The notes under the pieces: generated by a model
The model's database searches: none
Told to the model about the DNA's origin: nothing
The model's input: only the letters and a program-made list of their open reading frames with translations
Position numbers and translations under genes: made by a program
From: Symbiodinium kawagutii
Lineage: Eukaryota > Sar > Dinophyceae > Suessiales > Symbiodiniaceae
Assembly (NCBI GenBank): GCA_009767595.1
Contig: VSDK01010371.1
Span: forward strand, 381,838-445,837
Direction of reading: 5' to 3'
Length of the DNA stretch: 64,000 nt
Shown here: positions 21,806-33,955 of the stretch, piece by piece
Layout: the number at the start of each line of letters is the position of its first letter
How positions within the stretch are numbered: the first letter of the stretch is position 1

Positions 21806-22795
21806 AGTAGGTATTGTAAATAGTGATGAATCCTCAAAGTAGTCATTGATCACCACAATTCAAGATGAGTGAAACGGTTTGCAAAAAATGTGAGTTGCAT
21901 TGCTGACTGAGGAATAGTTGGGGTTTTATAGAATTACCTAGCACTACTGACAGTTGATAGGAATGAACAGAACTAATGTTGTGGGGAAGCTAGCGCCCTA
22001 ATTCCGGCGACTATTGTGGGTGGTTGTTGGTGATTTTTGACGTTCTGATGGGACAATGCAACCATGACAACCAACAGTGCTCCCATAGAAAGATAACTAT
22101 GCCTGTAGTATTGCCGGGGCACCACCAACTGGATAAAGCCTTTGATTATTTCCAAGTAGTCGCTATTAGCTATCATCGCAGATGAGACGTTTACTGTATC
22201 AATAAGGTGAAAATGTTCAAACACGTTCGGAAGATGTGTGGTTGGAACATGTCCATCATGTGAGCACAAGAAGAGGATTGCCAACCCCCTCGCTTTCTAA
22301 GAAGGTGAACAGATTGAGCGTATTTGAAGGCTCTCAAACTAATTTCAGGATAATTAATACTTAATGCAAGGACAGCTCAATACAGGACAGCTCCGCCTGA
22401 TTCGCCCTGTATCGATTGACCGGGGGCCCTGATTGATTTAGCTATCCTTGGCCGTCTCCACTAAATGGTGGTTCCCCCTTCCTAGAGCACCCACAAGACC
22501 ACCATGAACCATCGATGGTGTGGATGCTTCCTCAACTCTTGCCACACCTCCAATTGAAGCCCCGAAAGTTCAGGCACTTCTTCCCTTGGATTGCTTGCCA
22601 TTGTCGCCTCCTTTGGCCCTGCGTGGCCCCAGCGCATCTTGTTCGAACTGATGGTTGCTTGCACGTACTTCTGGTCGCCCTGAGAAGATTGTTGAAAGTG
22701 TTTGGTTGTGCAATACTAATACCGAGATGAAGGGAAGCGGACACCATCTTGGAAACATAGGCTAGTACAAGCTGCAAACTCTCAAAACATCTCGA

Positions 22796-22985
22796 AACCA
22801 TTGTTACCCATGATAAGCCATCAGCCATTAATTATCCATCGTTAACCAGAATAAGCCATCAAGCATCCGTTATTAATTATCCATTATAAACCAGAATAAG
22901 CCTTCCATTGTTAACATTTATGAACCATTCTAAGCCATCAATCAACTCTTATGAAATAATATGAATCATTCTAAGCCATGTTGAA
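22796..22985. repeat. Tandem array, period about 46 bp
   Basis: AGAATAAGCC(A)TC recurs three times (near 22,849, 22,895 and, weaker, 22,925), with ATTAATTATCCAT between copies. Confidence 0.6.
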
Positions 22986-23925
22986 CGTGTTTAATCATGA
23001 CTGACCATGAATAGACAGACGATTCTTCAACAGGGACAGGCTAAAAGACACTTCGGCCAAACATGTGTTTTGCAAAATGATGCATGCATCACAATGGCTT
23101 GATGCACTTGCCTGAAGCGAGCCACGCCTTCCAAACCGGCCTAGGGACCCGGTGCTATACAGAGATATCTACAGATGATGGGTACCCCTTGAGGCTTTTC
23201 AGGTCGTCCATGTTCAACAGGGCATCCATTCCGCTGGAGTTTCCTGGATGCTGCCAGGAGCCCACATAGACACATGGGTACTTACACACTTTCACTACAT
23301 GCACATGCCTGACCGGAGGCGGTAGCAAGAGACACAAGCATGGACATATGCTGGTTGGTGGCAGCATCCTGGGATAGGTCTGAAAGATGGCTGCTGGATG
23401 TTGCTGGTTACATATGGCCCCATCGTTTTGCACTGGCCAAGCTTTTGAGCTATTGCTTGGAAACGCCAGCAGCCACAATAAGGCCAGATTTGTTTGTACA
23501 GTGTGCAACCAGGGAACTATTAAGAGTAAAACTCTATTGGATTACCTATGGTCACCTTCCCCATGACACAATGGAAACAACCCAGCAGCCACTGGTTGAC
23601 CAACCCGAGTTTGCACGTCCTCTTCAACTAATGGCATGTACATGACCATTCTCAAGTCCGAACAAAAAGTGGTTACAACATGAAGCAGCAGTAGCAGTGG
23701 CCATTTCAGCTATTGAGGTCTCCATGCTGCTGGGCGCGACGAAGTCCGACTTGACACCTTACACTTACACATTCTCAGTGCCTCGCCCACCGTCTATGCC
23801 CAGAGTGAAGCAGCCAAGACGGAACGTGAGGCACAACAGGTTGTGGCCGCATTCCTGGTTGATCAGAGTGGGAATCTGTAGGGAGACTGTGATGTTTTTG
23901 GCTGGTTGTATATACCGGTATATAC

Positions 23926-24180
23926 TTGGGAGCTATAGGGATTGCTTTGCAGCCGGATTTGTGCAGAGAACCTGTGGCAGACAGGTTTCACATTTCTGGG
24001 GAATTACCAAGAGGATCCGTAGCTGCCAAGAGAAGCACTGGATCTTTGGACCTGCTGGAACTTGGAAATGTTGAGCACGCGTGGGGGCGCTTCCCCACTG
24101 CGGTGCCGGCGGACGGCAACACAGTGCCGTTCACGGGTTGTGAAATTATGACCCGCCTCGAAAGATGCAGCAGTTTATGA
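23926..24180 (+). CDS. Possible exon ending in a stop
   Basis: The frame reads GNVEHAWGRFPTAVP, then GNTVPFTGCEIMTRL and ends CSSL-stop at 24,180. GC content is higher than around it. It may be a terminal exon; the product is unknown. Confidence 0.25.
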   Translation: MGAIGIALQPDLCREPVADRFHISGELPRGSVAAKRSTGSLDLLELGNVEHAWGRFPTAVPADGNTVPFTGCEIMTRLERCSSL

Positions 24181-24299
24181 CCAGGTGACATGTGATGGTT
24201 GATTAATCAATGGGTTATCCTCAGTAATGGATAGTAATGGCATGTAATGCCAATGGATATTTTAAGATATCAACCCATTCTTGGACACGTAGACATATA

Positions 24300-25070
24300 T
24301 GGATAGAGGTTGATATGTATTTAATTTCTATATATATATATATATTTTTATATCAATGAAATCGTAGGTTCATGGAATGGAGTTCGATGGTTCAGTCGGA
24401 AATCATGAAATGATGGGCGCTGGCAAATAGAAGCTCCATGTGTTCATCGTTGTTCAAAGCTCGAAGTTCTTCGCTGTATAAACTTTGCTCGATACTACTT
24501 TTACCAATAGTACTCTCATTATTACTCTCATCATTGGTAATTAGTTACTATTTGCTGATATTGGTAGCAATATTAGTTTCAATTATCCACTACTATTAGC
24601 TACAAGCTAGGAGATTAATGTTACTACCTATAATATTAGTCTGATTATCGGTAACTAGTAACTATCCGCATTTATCATTATCATTGTTACTACTAGCATT
24701 TCTGATTTTATTACCGCTACTATTATGATTGGTAATTGGTTATGATTATTCATGTTATTGTCATTTTATCATTTAACATTATTATGTCTCATTACTACTC
24801 TTACTATTCTTTTTTTAATTCGGTTGCTACCACTATAGCTACTGCTTCTACGATTACATACTGATTTTTGGTCATGATGATAACCATTGTAATAATAGTA
24901 CTTGGTAGCAGGATAATTCGTCACTACTATTTCTGTTATTATTTTAACTATGATTATGATAATAATTTTGATTATTAGCCTAATGAACAATTAGCCTATT
25001 ACAATAATCATGGTTCTTATTGCAACTGCAATCTAAAAATTATTGTTATTAGCCTATTGGTACTTGGTTG
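24300..25070. repeat. AT-rich cryptic trinucleotide region
   Basis: It includes a (TA)n at 24,328-24,346 and then about 600 bp of degenerate ATT/ACT/ATC triplets. Ile/Tyr-rich open frames here are low-complexity artefacts. Confidence 0.7.
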
Positions 25071-26481
25071 CCTTGCTGCAAGCGGCGCAGGCCATATATC
25101 AAAGGGACAGCGCTGAGCCTCACCAACGGGGCCCAGGCGTGCCCAGGGAGACCTGAGGGGGGACCCACGAGTGCGAGCATTGATGGTTAAAGGGTTCAGC
25201 AATGCTTGGTTAAAGATTGTTTTATGTTGGTATTATGGTGGTATTCTGGTGGTAAATGATGGTTACCCTTTGGTAAACCAACATGGCAATGGATTTTAAC
25301 CATATTTTAGAATGAAACTCTGGGAAACCACCAATAAATGGTGAATTTTCCATTGCCAGGTGAGATTACCAGAGGGTAATGATGGTTTATGATGATTGAT
25401 GATGGCTTAGGAGGATTAAGGATGGTTCATGATGGTTTATGATGAGTAGTGATGGGACATAGAGTGCTAATCAACAAGATCAATTACTCTACAATACCGG
25501 CAAGTCACTTTAAGCAACTATATCAAGAAGAGAGAGGACTGCTTGATATTTATGAGGAGAATACGCTATATTCTTCATAATCCCTTAAAACCAGGCACTG
25601 GATAGTGCGAGGGAAAGGGTTGTTACACGGAATGTTCATGAGGCCTCATACAGGTTGATCATGGTTAAGCGTTAGTGCATAGGATGCTAACAAGTCGATA
25701 GAACTCTAGTTTAATGGCGAATCTTAACCAACTTATAAGTATAGGGGCCCCAGCCTGTACCACCATTTGCCCTTATTCCGTGGTTTCCGTTTCATCAATC
25801 TTGAGGGCGCCAGCACAAGCCAGAAATCCTCGACCAATCATTCTGGCCATGGATAGCCGAACCATGTAATGATCAATGGGGAACATGCACGAATTGAGGT
25901 GTTTCCATTCCAGAAAACACCAAGCTAGACAGGAAGGCAAGCGAGTTTGTTCAACTTTTGTTGCTGGTGTGGTAGAAAACAAGGTTTGATGATTTTTCAA
26001 GTTTGTTGAAGTGTGTTCACGGCGTTATTGCATTGTTTTGCCGCAGTTGGTTGGAGGGATCGCCCTGGTGCCAAGAAATTCAGATCCCAAGTCTGACCGC
26101 CTGGAATGAGGATCAGTTGCAAGCTTGAACCACATGTTGCCACACCCAGGGTGTTGATAGGGCGATTTTTTGTGATTGATGTGGATGATGTGGTACACTG
26201 CCCGTATATATCGTATGCAAAGGATTCGAGTCTGAAAGCTGGCAATCATTTGACCTGGATATTGCTTCCTTCAAATATTTGACATGGACATGATATGTCT
26301 TTGATTTATCTCAAAATAATTTGCCCGTCCAAATTGAAATGCATGAGCCCGCCTCCTAAATATTCGCAGGTCAATACCCTGTACTACTGTACCCCGGCTG
26401 TTCACATCCCACGAATCGCCAAAGTAGTCAAGCTATTGAGACATATTGAGACGTTCACCTACCTATTTGTTGGTTGGCTGA

Positions 26482-26664
26482 GAATGGCCTCTACTGAAGA
26501 AGGGGAACCTCAAACCCAAAAACGCTCAGGAGGCTGCATCTTCCTCAAGGCTGTCGGGTCGGGGGAAGGCAGATTTTGGTCAGTGGAACGTCCTGGTCGT
26601 TTGATCCGACTCGCAAGCTGGGCAATGGCAGTTTTTTCTGGTGATGATCAAGTGTCGAATGGCT
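26482..26664 (+). CDS. Possible exon
   Basis: A frame reads EEGEPQTQKRSGGCIFLK, then GRFWSVERPGRLIRLASW before a stop at 26,664. It is GC-rich and protein-like, with no family recognised. Confidence 0.2.
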
Positions 26665-26891
26665 AAGATCTATGTTAGAGATGATCTATGAGGGTTCATG
26701 GATGGTTCAGGGATAGGATAGTTGCTCATGATGTAGCATGATTCACGGATAACTGATCAGTACTTCCTTGAGTTTTACCGTTTTACTTGCTTTTCACTGA
26801 TGGAGCTTGTCATCATTTTAGAGATGTTTTACCATGGTGAATCCCTCGTTATTTAATCCTTGGTTGATCCATGGTCCTTTGTTTTGTCATC

Positions 26892-27001
26892 ATGTGGCTG
26901 CGGGTCAAAACCCCATACCCCTGGTTCCCTTCCATTTTTTCCCTTTTCATTGTTGGTCATTATCCCTCGTGAAATTGGTTGGTTGATATTGACCCATAGC
27001 C
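26892..27001 (+). repeat. Dispersed repeat, copy 1 (partner at 51,147)
   Basis: It shares GGGTCAAAACCC..TACCCC, TTGGTCATTATCCC and TTGGTTGGT(T/C)(A/G)ATATTGAC(C/T)CATAGCC, in order, with 51,147-51,262. The second copy has a small insertion. Confidence 0.7.
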
Positions 27002-28370
27002 TTTTGCCTGGTTAACAGTTGATCTTCATGTTAAAAGTTGATGTCCTGCCAGGCCATCCAAGTCTGCCATGGCCTTGGACATCCTAGGCGACGTGGGTAG
27101 GGTAAGTGTGGATGATGTTGGTGAATCATCTAGTAGTAGGTGGTTGTTGAAACATGTGTTCTTTTGTATTTGGCATGGTTGGTTGATTAGCTAATATTTT
27201 TGACATCGCGGCCACGGAAAGTGGCGTGATGATTGGTGGACGCGCGCCAAGACCGAGGTGAATGATTAGCTAATATTTTTTCGGAGGGTTTCAACCACCA
27301 ACTAGTCCACAGAGCGCAGAGTTTGTAATGCCTATATAAGCAGAGTCAATCAGTATGTTTATGAATTTATGACATAAGCTTTGAGACAACATAACATGAT
27401 CACAGACCATAAATGCAAAACATGAGAATGGATCATAACCACATTTATCAGCCCTAAGCTGAAGAACTAGAACCAGCTTGTTGGATAGTGATGGGTGGGG
27501 TATGTCAGCAAGCTGATGGCGGTTGACGCCAAACCCCACACTGGCATGATACCAAGCATAGAGAGCGATGCTATGCAGATGATGGTTAGAATTGATTCAT
27601 CATGGTTGATACTGGTTGATAATAGGGAGTTATAACGGTTGATCATGGCCAAAGATTGTTGATGTGCGTTGATGAATTTAATGATCAGTCATGGTTCCTG
27701 ATGATACTGGAATCAAGCCTGGGCCCATGTTTATATATTGTTGGGATGATAAGGGTTTCTAAGTTTCTAATGCTTTCTACTACTGTAGCTACTACGTAGA
27801 GGGTTACAAGTGGTTTGTGACGCCCAAGGTTGCCTAATCATGGTAAATTGCTTCAAATACCGGTTGCCAAAAGTGGATTAATGAGGAATCATCGTTTATC
27901 TCAGTTCTACAATGAAACGCGACATTCAAGAAGCCTCTATGATCAGCTTGCTCGTGCGTTTTCGACTGTCAGGTCCTTCAGGTATTGTTAGGAACCAGTA
28001 TGATGGGGTGCCCCAAAGCCATGTTGTACAACGAAGTCGCTGTTGTGGCTTCCCTTGGACTACTGGCTATGAACAGCTGGAAGGTTAGTAGGTCCATGGT
28101 GAGCTGGACAACCCTTCGGAAGGCCTGTTGACTGCTGGGACTTGGATCATCTTGGATCCGTTTTGGATCGATGACCCACCCCTCGTATAAGAGATCAACG
28201 GTGGTGACCGTCACTCACCCGGTCAGTAACCATTATAAGTCATTGTTCCCTAGTACAACTACGAGCCATCACTATCAATCAGCTCTGAACCACAAATCCT
28301 TAACTTGAGCAGCTATCAAAGCCCTTTCCTTCGGTCGGCGAGATAAAAATGAAACGACGAATCGCCATGA

Positions 28371-28442
28371 CCAGTGTCGGCTGAAACCATTGCCGACCTT
28401 GTTGCCCTCAAAATCGGTGATGACTTGGTCATGGGGGGCGCG
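28371..28442 (+). CDS. Candidate exon with GTGAG donor
   Basis: The frame reads PVSAETIADLVALKIGDD and ends before GTGAGC at 28,443, a good donor. Upstream CAG could be the acceptor. Too short to assign. Confidence 0.25.
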
Positions 28443-28603
28443 GTGAGCTTTCCAGAAGCGGACTTCGGAATGACGGCTGATGTGAATGAAGTTGTTTTTT
28501 GCTATTGTCCATTGGCATTAGGGTTGATAGATGCTGGTAATAATAGCGACTGATAATTGGTATGTTTATCATGATCAATTTTTGGAGTGTCCATTAGCTC
28601 TCA

Positions 28604-28770
28604 GGATTTACCAGATCTCCAGAACTTGCTACCATCGACATAATTCCTTGGGACAGTTCTTGGCTGGAAGTATCTCCAAAGAATGACACTTGGTTGCCAG
28701 GCCATACCCAGATCCCACATGAATTGCAAATGGCCAGTAACTGTGGTGCACTGGTCATTCTGCAAAATTT
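28604..28770 (+). CDS. Candidate exon
   Basis: After TCTCAG at about 28,604 a frame reads FTRSPELATIDIIPWDSSW, then DTWLPGHTQIPHELQMAS and GALVILQN. The W-x-PG..EL..A pattern faintly recalls OTU-type peptidases, but the catalytic Cys and His are not visible. Treat as unknown. Confidence 0.25.
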
Positions 28771-29109
28771 AAGGGTGATGAGTGTTCTTGTTTTTGAGGC
28801 CACACCCAATTCTTGGGTACCCGATGCTGTTTCGCCGTTGCTGACATCACGCCCGCGAACCTGTGGCTCTCCGCAGCTTGAAGCCGGTGGTAGGTTCCGG
28901 GCGCAAACTCGTTCCGCTGGTGGCACCTCGGCTGTCATGACTGGTGGCTAAGGGAAGTTGGGCACCTGGAGATTGAGAATCTCGGTGTCTCAGCTGTGAT
29001 CCCAACCAAAGGCTGTACCCTTTTGAATTATGCCGTGAAACGCCGTGGGGAAAAAGGACAGGTACACTGGGTATTGCAGTGTAGTTCCTAGTATGCACAA
29101 TCTATCACA

Positions 29110-29991
29110 TTGTCCTTGCCTGCATATACTTGCCAGATGGATTTGTATCACATAAACCTCCACCCTACGTTCCGTACAGTTGTTCTTGCCCCTTGCAAGC
29201 CTGCGAGTCATGTTGAGCTAGGTGAAGAGAAACAAGAGCGACGTAAGCATCGACTCGAAAATGTTTCTTTCATGTTTTGCTGTTTTCCCATGATGGACAT
29301 TGGACGGGATGAATGCTTGGTGCGGTTCATCCGAGTGAGGGACTTTCCATCCAAACCTGTGCGGGCCTGCCATAAATGCTTTGTCTGGCGTTGGCCAAAA
29401 GAAGTCGTTCGCAAGTTGCATACTTACCTCCCACTTCCAGACTTTGGCAGCCTGGTTTTGACGAAATCAGTCAAGGACTTTGTTTCAGCGTGGTGTGACA
29501 TACCAAAAAATGACTTGCATGCAAAGCAAGCACTGTGGGTGCCTCTCGATTCCATAAGGGTGTCAGTTTCTCAGTCATTTTTGGGTTCTTCCTTCTCAAA
29601 TACTCCCTCACTTGCAAAGGCCTGGGCACCCCCCTCAACCAGAAAGTTGATGTTTTACACTATTTTGTTCACAATGGCTGAAGCTGCCTTGTCAATTTCT
29701 TTTGTATGTTCTGTGAGATCTCGTGCGGACCTCAAAGACTTGAGCAGAAAAGAATTCGGGGGAGCACCCTGTATTGAAGGCTTCCGTACGGGAAACAATC
29801 ATTTGTGGGGCATTGATTTGAGGGATAATGACCATATGCATGATAGCCCGAGGAATCCAAAAACATGTCCATATTCCCTTGGCCCTTCGAATGTGAAAGC
29901 CTGGAGCTCATTAGCTTGGAAAATCCCAGGAGTTAGACTCTTTCCTTCATGTTTGAAATGCCCACGTGTTTTCATTCTTGAGTATACTTGA
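29110..29991 (+). CDS. Long unassigned ORF, 293 codons
   Basis: An uninterrupted frame of 882 bp starts with ATG and ends in TGA at 29,991. That length is unlikely by chance at this composition. The translation is mixed, with clusters such as CHKCFVWRWPKEVVRKL and CSVRSRADLKDLSRK. No signal peptide, repeat or known motif is visible. It may be an intron-poor retrogene or a former gene. Short opposite-strand frames overlap it but are less protein-like. Confidence 0.35.
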   Translation: MSLPAYTCQMDLYHINLHPTFRTVVLAPCKPASHVELGEEKQERRKHRLENVSFMFCCFPMMDIGRDECLVRFIRVRDFPSKPVRACHKCFVWRWPKEVVRKLHTYLPLPDFGSLVLTKSVKDFVSAWCDIPKNDLHAKQALWVPLDSIRVSVSQSFLGSSFSNTPSLAKAWAPPSTRKLMFYTILFTMAEAALSISFVCSVRSRADLKDLSRKEFGGAPCIEGFRTGNNHLWGIDLRDNDHMHDSPRNPKTCPYSLGPSNVKAWSSLAWKIPGVRLFPSCLKCPRVFILEYT

Positions 29992-29999
29992 TTATTCAA

Positions 30000-31030
30000 G
30001 GAATTAGGGTGTTTACATGAGTTTGTTGTTTGCTTAATGCAATTTACCAAACAAATCTGACTATAAGTGGAGGCTTACCCCAAGCATCCCAAGATGAGAC
30101 AGTTTGTGTGGAAAAATGTGCAGAGCTGGGTGACTTCATTCACGGACACCCAAGCATTGCACATTCAACCATCCCGGAGCAGATAGAACTTCAAGTGGAC
30201 CATCCCTATCCATCCCCATCCATCCCCAATGAATGACTCATCCAAACTTTGAACATGGAGGACATGCTACCCAAGGATGATCCAGGGTGGTGATATACCT
30301 GCGTGTGCTTCCACATGTTTGTGCATATTTTTGCTGCACGATTCCTGAGCGTTCAGGAGCCATGCGGCCAGTGCCTGATCACCCAAACTCCTTGCGACGC
30401 GAAAAGACTGCGAAGGACCGCAGCTGCGATCCAAGTCCTAGACACGTTATTGTGGATCTTTAGATTCTTTAGTATTCTATACAGACTGGTTTGTGCATGT
30501 ATGACTCTTGACTTAGGATCACAATATGTCTCTTTGTCACTCTGCGGGTGTAGCTTTATCAGCAATAATGTGGGACAATTGATTCGCATGATATATTTTG
30601 GAGGTTGCGAAGCCCTCAACGGCAAAGCTGCTACTGCCGCTTGCGTCTGTAAGAAACATGGACTACTGGATTCTAAAGGAGTCATGGACATGAAAAGCCA
30701 TTGGGCAGTGAACAGTTGTGGACCTCCTAAGGTGGGCAACTTCCATAAACAGATTTGGGAGTTTTTTTTTGCTCAGTTGCATCCATCCCTTTTTACCGGC
30801 TTCCTCTCCGCCATTTGTGTGGCAGTTCCACTCACGTCTTTTTTGAAAAAATGTACTGTACTGAGGCTGTATTGTTGAATTTCCCATTCGTCATTTGTCA
30901 AAGATATACCTCAAGAATTGAATGCACTGGCCGATCGAAAACTGAAAAGTGAAGATAAATGATGGTTCCGAGTGGTACAGCAGCATGAGCCAAACCATGG
31001 GTTGCTTACGTACTGGACATCTTTCAACAT
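30000..31030. other. Non-coding stretch
   Basis: Open frames on both strands between 30,303 and 30,952 overlap each other. None shows a domain or a convincing splice pair. Confidence 0.35.
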
Positions 31031-31032
31031 CT

Positions 31033-31138
31033 GGCTGGTGGTTTTCAACATTTTTTATCTATAGTGATTATGATCGAATGGTTGGGTGACAAGCATTGAC
31101 AACCATATTTTCGGAGGGGCAGTCCAATCACCAACCAG
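31033..31138 (+). mobile_element. Small inverted-end element, copy B
   Basis: Left end GGCTGGTGGTTTTCAACA, right end CAATCACCAACCAG. The body contains GGTTGGGTGACAAGCAT and ATTTTCGGAGGGGC. The right end finishes in CAG directly before an exon candidate. Confidence 0.55.
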
Positions 31139-31358
31139 ACATGCTCACTGTGCGGCATTCGTCCACTCAACCTGGACGGACGGCCAGCCCCCGCTCCGCC
31201 AGGACAGAGCTTTCCAGGAGAAATTGGAAATCGAAACCAAAGTCTTGAAGGTTTTGAAGGCACCAGCTACGGCGCAGGGTCGTGACGTCAAGGATAACAA
31301 GCAGTTGACGCCAAGACAAGCACTTGGGCTTGGTAGAAAGCAGCGACAGCAGCAGTAA
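31139..31358 (+). CDS. Candidate exon after inverted-end element
   Basis: The frame reads AAFVHSTWTDGQPPLR, then EKLEIETKVLKVLKAPAT and DVKDNKQLTPRQALG, Lys-rich with a possible coil. It begins exactly where copy B of the small element ends in CAG. Function unknown. Confidence 0.3.
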
Positions 31359-31835
31359 CAACCACATGAACCACAACGCACACGTAATTACAGGAACGAA
31401 TTGTGCAATGGGTTACTTGATATTTATATATTCCCCGGCAAATCGAAGAGGTATTGGCGATAAAGCACAGGAGCATGCGAGTCCCAGCACTCTCCTAAAT
31501 CCTGCTCACACTCGTTGTCATTCTGCGGGACTTGCCATGATATCTTGTCATTTTTACTGCCAGGTTTCTGTGGCACCCATTGATTTGATAGGAAAGTGTT
31601 GGGGGATGTTGGGAGCAAAATTGCTACTCAGGTCCTTAGGATCGTCGCTGTCTTCCTGGGCCCAAAAAAAACATCCTCCCAGTAGAACCACTCCTGGGCA
31701 ACGCCGTCCATGTTTTGGATGCCAAAAATAGTAGTATATTGTAGTGTACATGTGTGGTCGTGTGTATATCGTCAGTATATTGACAATATGTTTTGTTTTA
31801 ACCTAGGCATGCGCCATGAACATCGATTAAAAAAT

Positions 31836-31865
31836 GTGCGTGTGTGTGTGTGTGTGTGTGCGTGT
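31836..31865. repeat. (GT)n microsatellite
   Basis: A TG run of about 13 units. Confidence 0.9.
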
Positions 31866-32089
31866 GAGCTCGAAGAATGCAAAGTATACATGTACGAGTG
31901 CTTTGTAAAAACAAAGTGCTGGCCCTGATGTGTCAGTACATGTCACGATTGTAGATAGCAAAACCTCATAGTGTCGACCTTTGTGACTGTTCCCAAACTG
32001 AGCCGAAAAAGCTTCACGACCACGATCACATGCCTTTTTTTGTATACATATATAATATTCATCATTTACTGGCTTTTTTTTTTTAAAAA

Positions 32090-32244
32090 TTGTTATTTTC
32101 TGATTGGTTGGTTGACTAATATGCCTCCTAGGGTTGAAACCACCAAGCAGTTTATCTGGCTTGTGGTTGTAAACAGTTGTTATTTTCTGATTGGTTGGTT
32201 GACTAATATGCCTCCTAGGGTTGAAACCACCAAGCAGTTTATCT
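32090..32244 (+). repeat. Perfect 68-bp tandem duplication of the inverted-end element
   Basis: 32,090-32,157 and 32,177-32,244 are identical, with a period of 87 bp. Each carries GATTGGTTGGTTGACTAATA and GGTTGAAACCACCAAGCAG. The identity implies recent duplication. Confidence 0.9.
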
Positions 32245-32585
32245 ATCAGTGTCATTCTCATTCATTATCATTAGCTCGTATATGCTATCATGTTTCGCCG
32301 CTACCGGACTTGGGGTCCAAGTTGTTGGCAGGTAAGTCCAGAGGCAGCTCGTTGGCACTTTCAGCAGCTGCAGGCTTGTTGCGATATGAGTTTATGCTGG
32401 GTGAATATGGGCCATTCTTTGTAAGTATCAAGATATTCCATCCTTAGTCTCAATTGATTCTATGAGAGATGGAGATGATAAGGATGGTCCATATCTAAAG
32501 TTTCCTCTATCTCAAGATATTCCGTCCTTCTTTTATTTCAGTAGTCTGAACATGTTGCTTTTGATCAGCACAGCCGCGTTGCTGT

Positions 32586-32840
32586 TGGCAGAGCTCAGCC
32601 AAGGAAGTGCGCCAGAAATTGGTCGGGGCAAAGAAAACTGATATCGAGGCCTGGGTGGACATGGCTTTTGCGGCAGCCTTGGGGACCGAAGATGGTGGTG
32701 TTGGATGCCTTAAGCCATGTAAGGCGCAGGATGTACCGGTCACACCTTGGGGATGCCGTTGGAACAAGTCCTGTTGCTGGGACCATCTCAGCGGAGTTCT
32801 CTCAAGGTTACAGCAGCCAGGGTCCAGTCATATTTTGTAA
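32586..32840 (+). CDS. Candidate exon
   Basis: After GTTGGCAG a frame reads SAKEVRQKLVGAKKTD, IEAWVDMAFAAALG and PVTPWGCRW, ending in a stop at 32,840. Protein-like and GC-rich. It could belong to one gene with the exon candidates at 31,139, 33,010 and 33,207. Confidence 0.3.
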   Translation, partial: WQSSAKEVRQKLVGAKKTDIEAWVDMAFAAALGTEDGGVGCLKPCKAQDVPVTPWGCRWNKSCCWDHLSGVLSRLQQPGSSHIL

Positions 32841-32854
32841 GGAATCAATTACTG

Positions 32855-32960
32855 GCTGGTGGTGTTTAACAGTCAAAGTTTAACATCTTTTATTTCCCCA
32901 ATGACTATTAATAAATGGTTGGTTGACTAATATTTTTCATAGGGGTGGTTCAACCACCAA
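32855..32960 (+). mobile_element. Small inverted-end element, copy E
   Basis: Left end GCTGGTGGTGTTTAAC, right end GGTTCAACCACCA followed by AGCAG. The body has GGTTGGTTGACTAATA and TTTTTCATAGGGG. It is one of the cleanest copies. Confidence 0.65.
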
Positions 32961-33009
32961 GCAGATTGCATGTGCAAACCTGTTGGATTTGACACTGCCG
33001 TTTATGCAG

Positions 33010-33071
33010 GAAATTCGCAGAGAGCGGAGAGATGTTTCAACTCCAGATGCAAAAGTTTGGACTGACCCAAG
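33010..33071 (+). CDS. Candidate exon between TATGCAG and GTTGAT
   Basis: The frame reads EIRRERRDVSTPDAKVW then TDPR, bounded by an AG acceptor at 33,009 and a GT donor at 33,072. Function unknown. Confidence 0.3.
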
Positions 33072-33206
33072 GTTGATGGAATTTGCGGGGTGAGCTCAGG
33101 TACAGCGCAGACACCCTTGATTCCATGATTACAATTGATGTAATCCTGGTATGATAAAATCCTGGCCCCTATTCATGAACACGTGTGCTAAGCTAGGTGA
33201 CAATCA

Positions 33207-33308
33207 ACTCTGACGGCCTTGGCCACCCCAGCCGTATCAGAGGCGCATCGTGAAGCATTGGAACAGACTCAAGATGAGGTCGAGGACTGGGCTACGCCAC
33301 TGAACCTT
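33207..33308 (+). CDS. Candidate exon
   Basis: The frame reads ALATPAVSEAHREALEQ and TQDEVEDWATPLNL, helical and acidic, then stop. Convincing as coding text; family unknown. Confidence 0.3.
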
Positions 33309-33955
33309 TGACCGCTAAGTGAGTTGTACCCATTGCTGCTACCCAGATGCTCGATTTATGGTGTATTTACCATTTGGCGGTTGATGAAGATAGGGGTACC
33401 CCAAAAATGGTTGCTTGATAATTAAAAAATGCGTGCTATTGAATGATTTAAGAGCACCCTATTTTGAGAAATTCAGCCATCGAATGCAGGTAAATGCTGG
33501 TCAATGTACATGGATCATTTAGGGACATCGCTTTCTAAGCCGAGAAGCTCTTGGAACAAGACGAACTTTCAGTAGGACCCACCAATGCACTGCCTCTGAG
33601 TGGCATATCTTTGCTTGGGCTGTTTGGCGCGTGAAGTGCAGGACCACTTGGTGTTCATCACCGGCCTGCAAGTCTTGAACAAGGCCTCAGGGCCCTGAGA
33701 TGGGAGAGATGATGTGCCTTGCATCCTGGAGCCCAGCTACGTCAAGGATGGAAATTCATTATGAGGAAAGGAAATGCCAAGATGGGCCAAGCTAATCCAA
33801 GAATTCCCAAGATAGATACACACACACCACACCCACATATACAAATATAAGAATTCATATAATATGCATTTCCAAATGCCTGTTAACTATCCATCATCAT
33901 ATTTGAAACAAACACGGGCTGTTGGAATTCCATTTGAGATTGCCGGGCCTCAGCA

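Larger units (their letters stand above)
25070..28360. other. Mostly non-coding stretch
   Basis: It contains ATGGTT/GATGGTT-rich text (25,380-25,460), a diverged piece of the small inverted-end element near 27,262-27,304, and one exon candidate at 26,482. No other gene is supported. Confidence 0.4.

Noticed and set aside
24769..24990. Ile/Lys-rich minus-strand frame
   Set aside because: Low-complexity AT triplet sequence.
28604..28770. OTU peptidase exon
   Set aside because: The resemblance is limited to a Trp/Pro-Gly pattern; active-site Cys and His were not seen.
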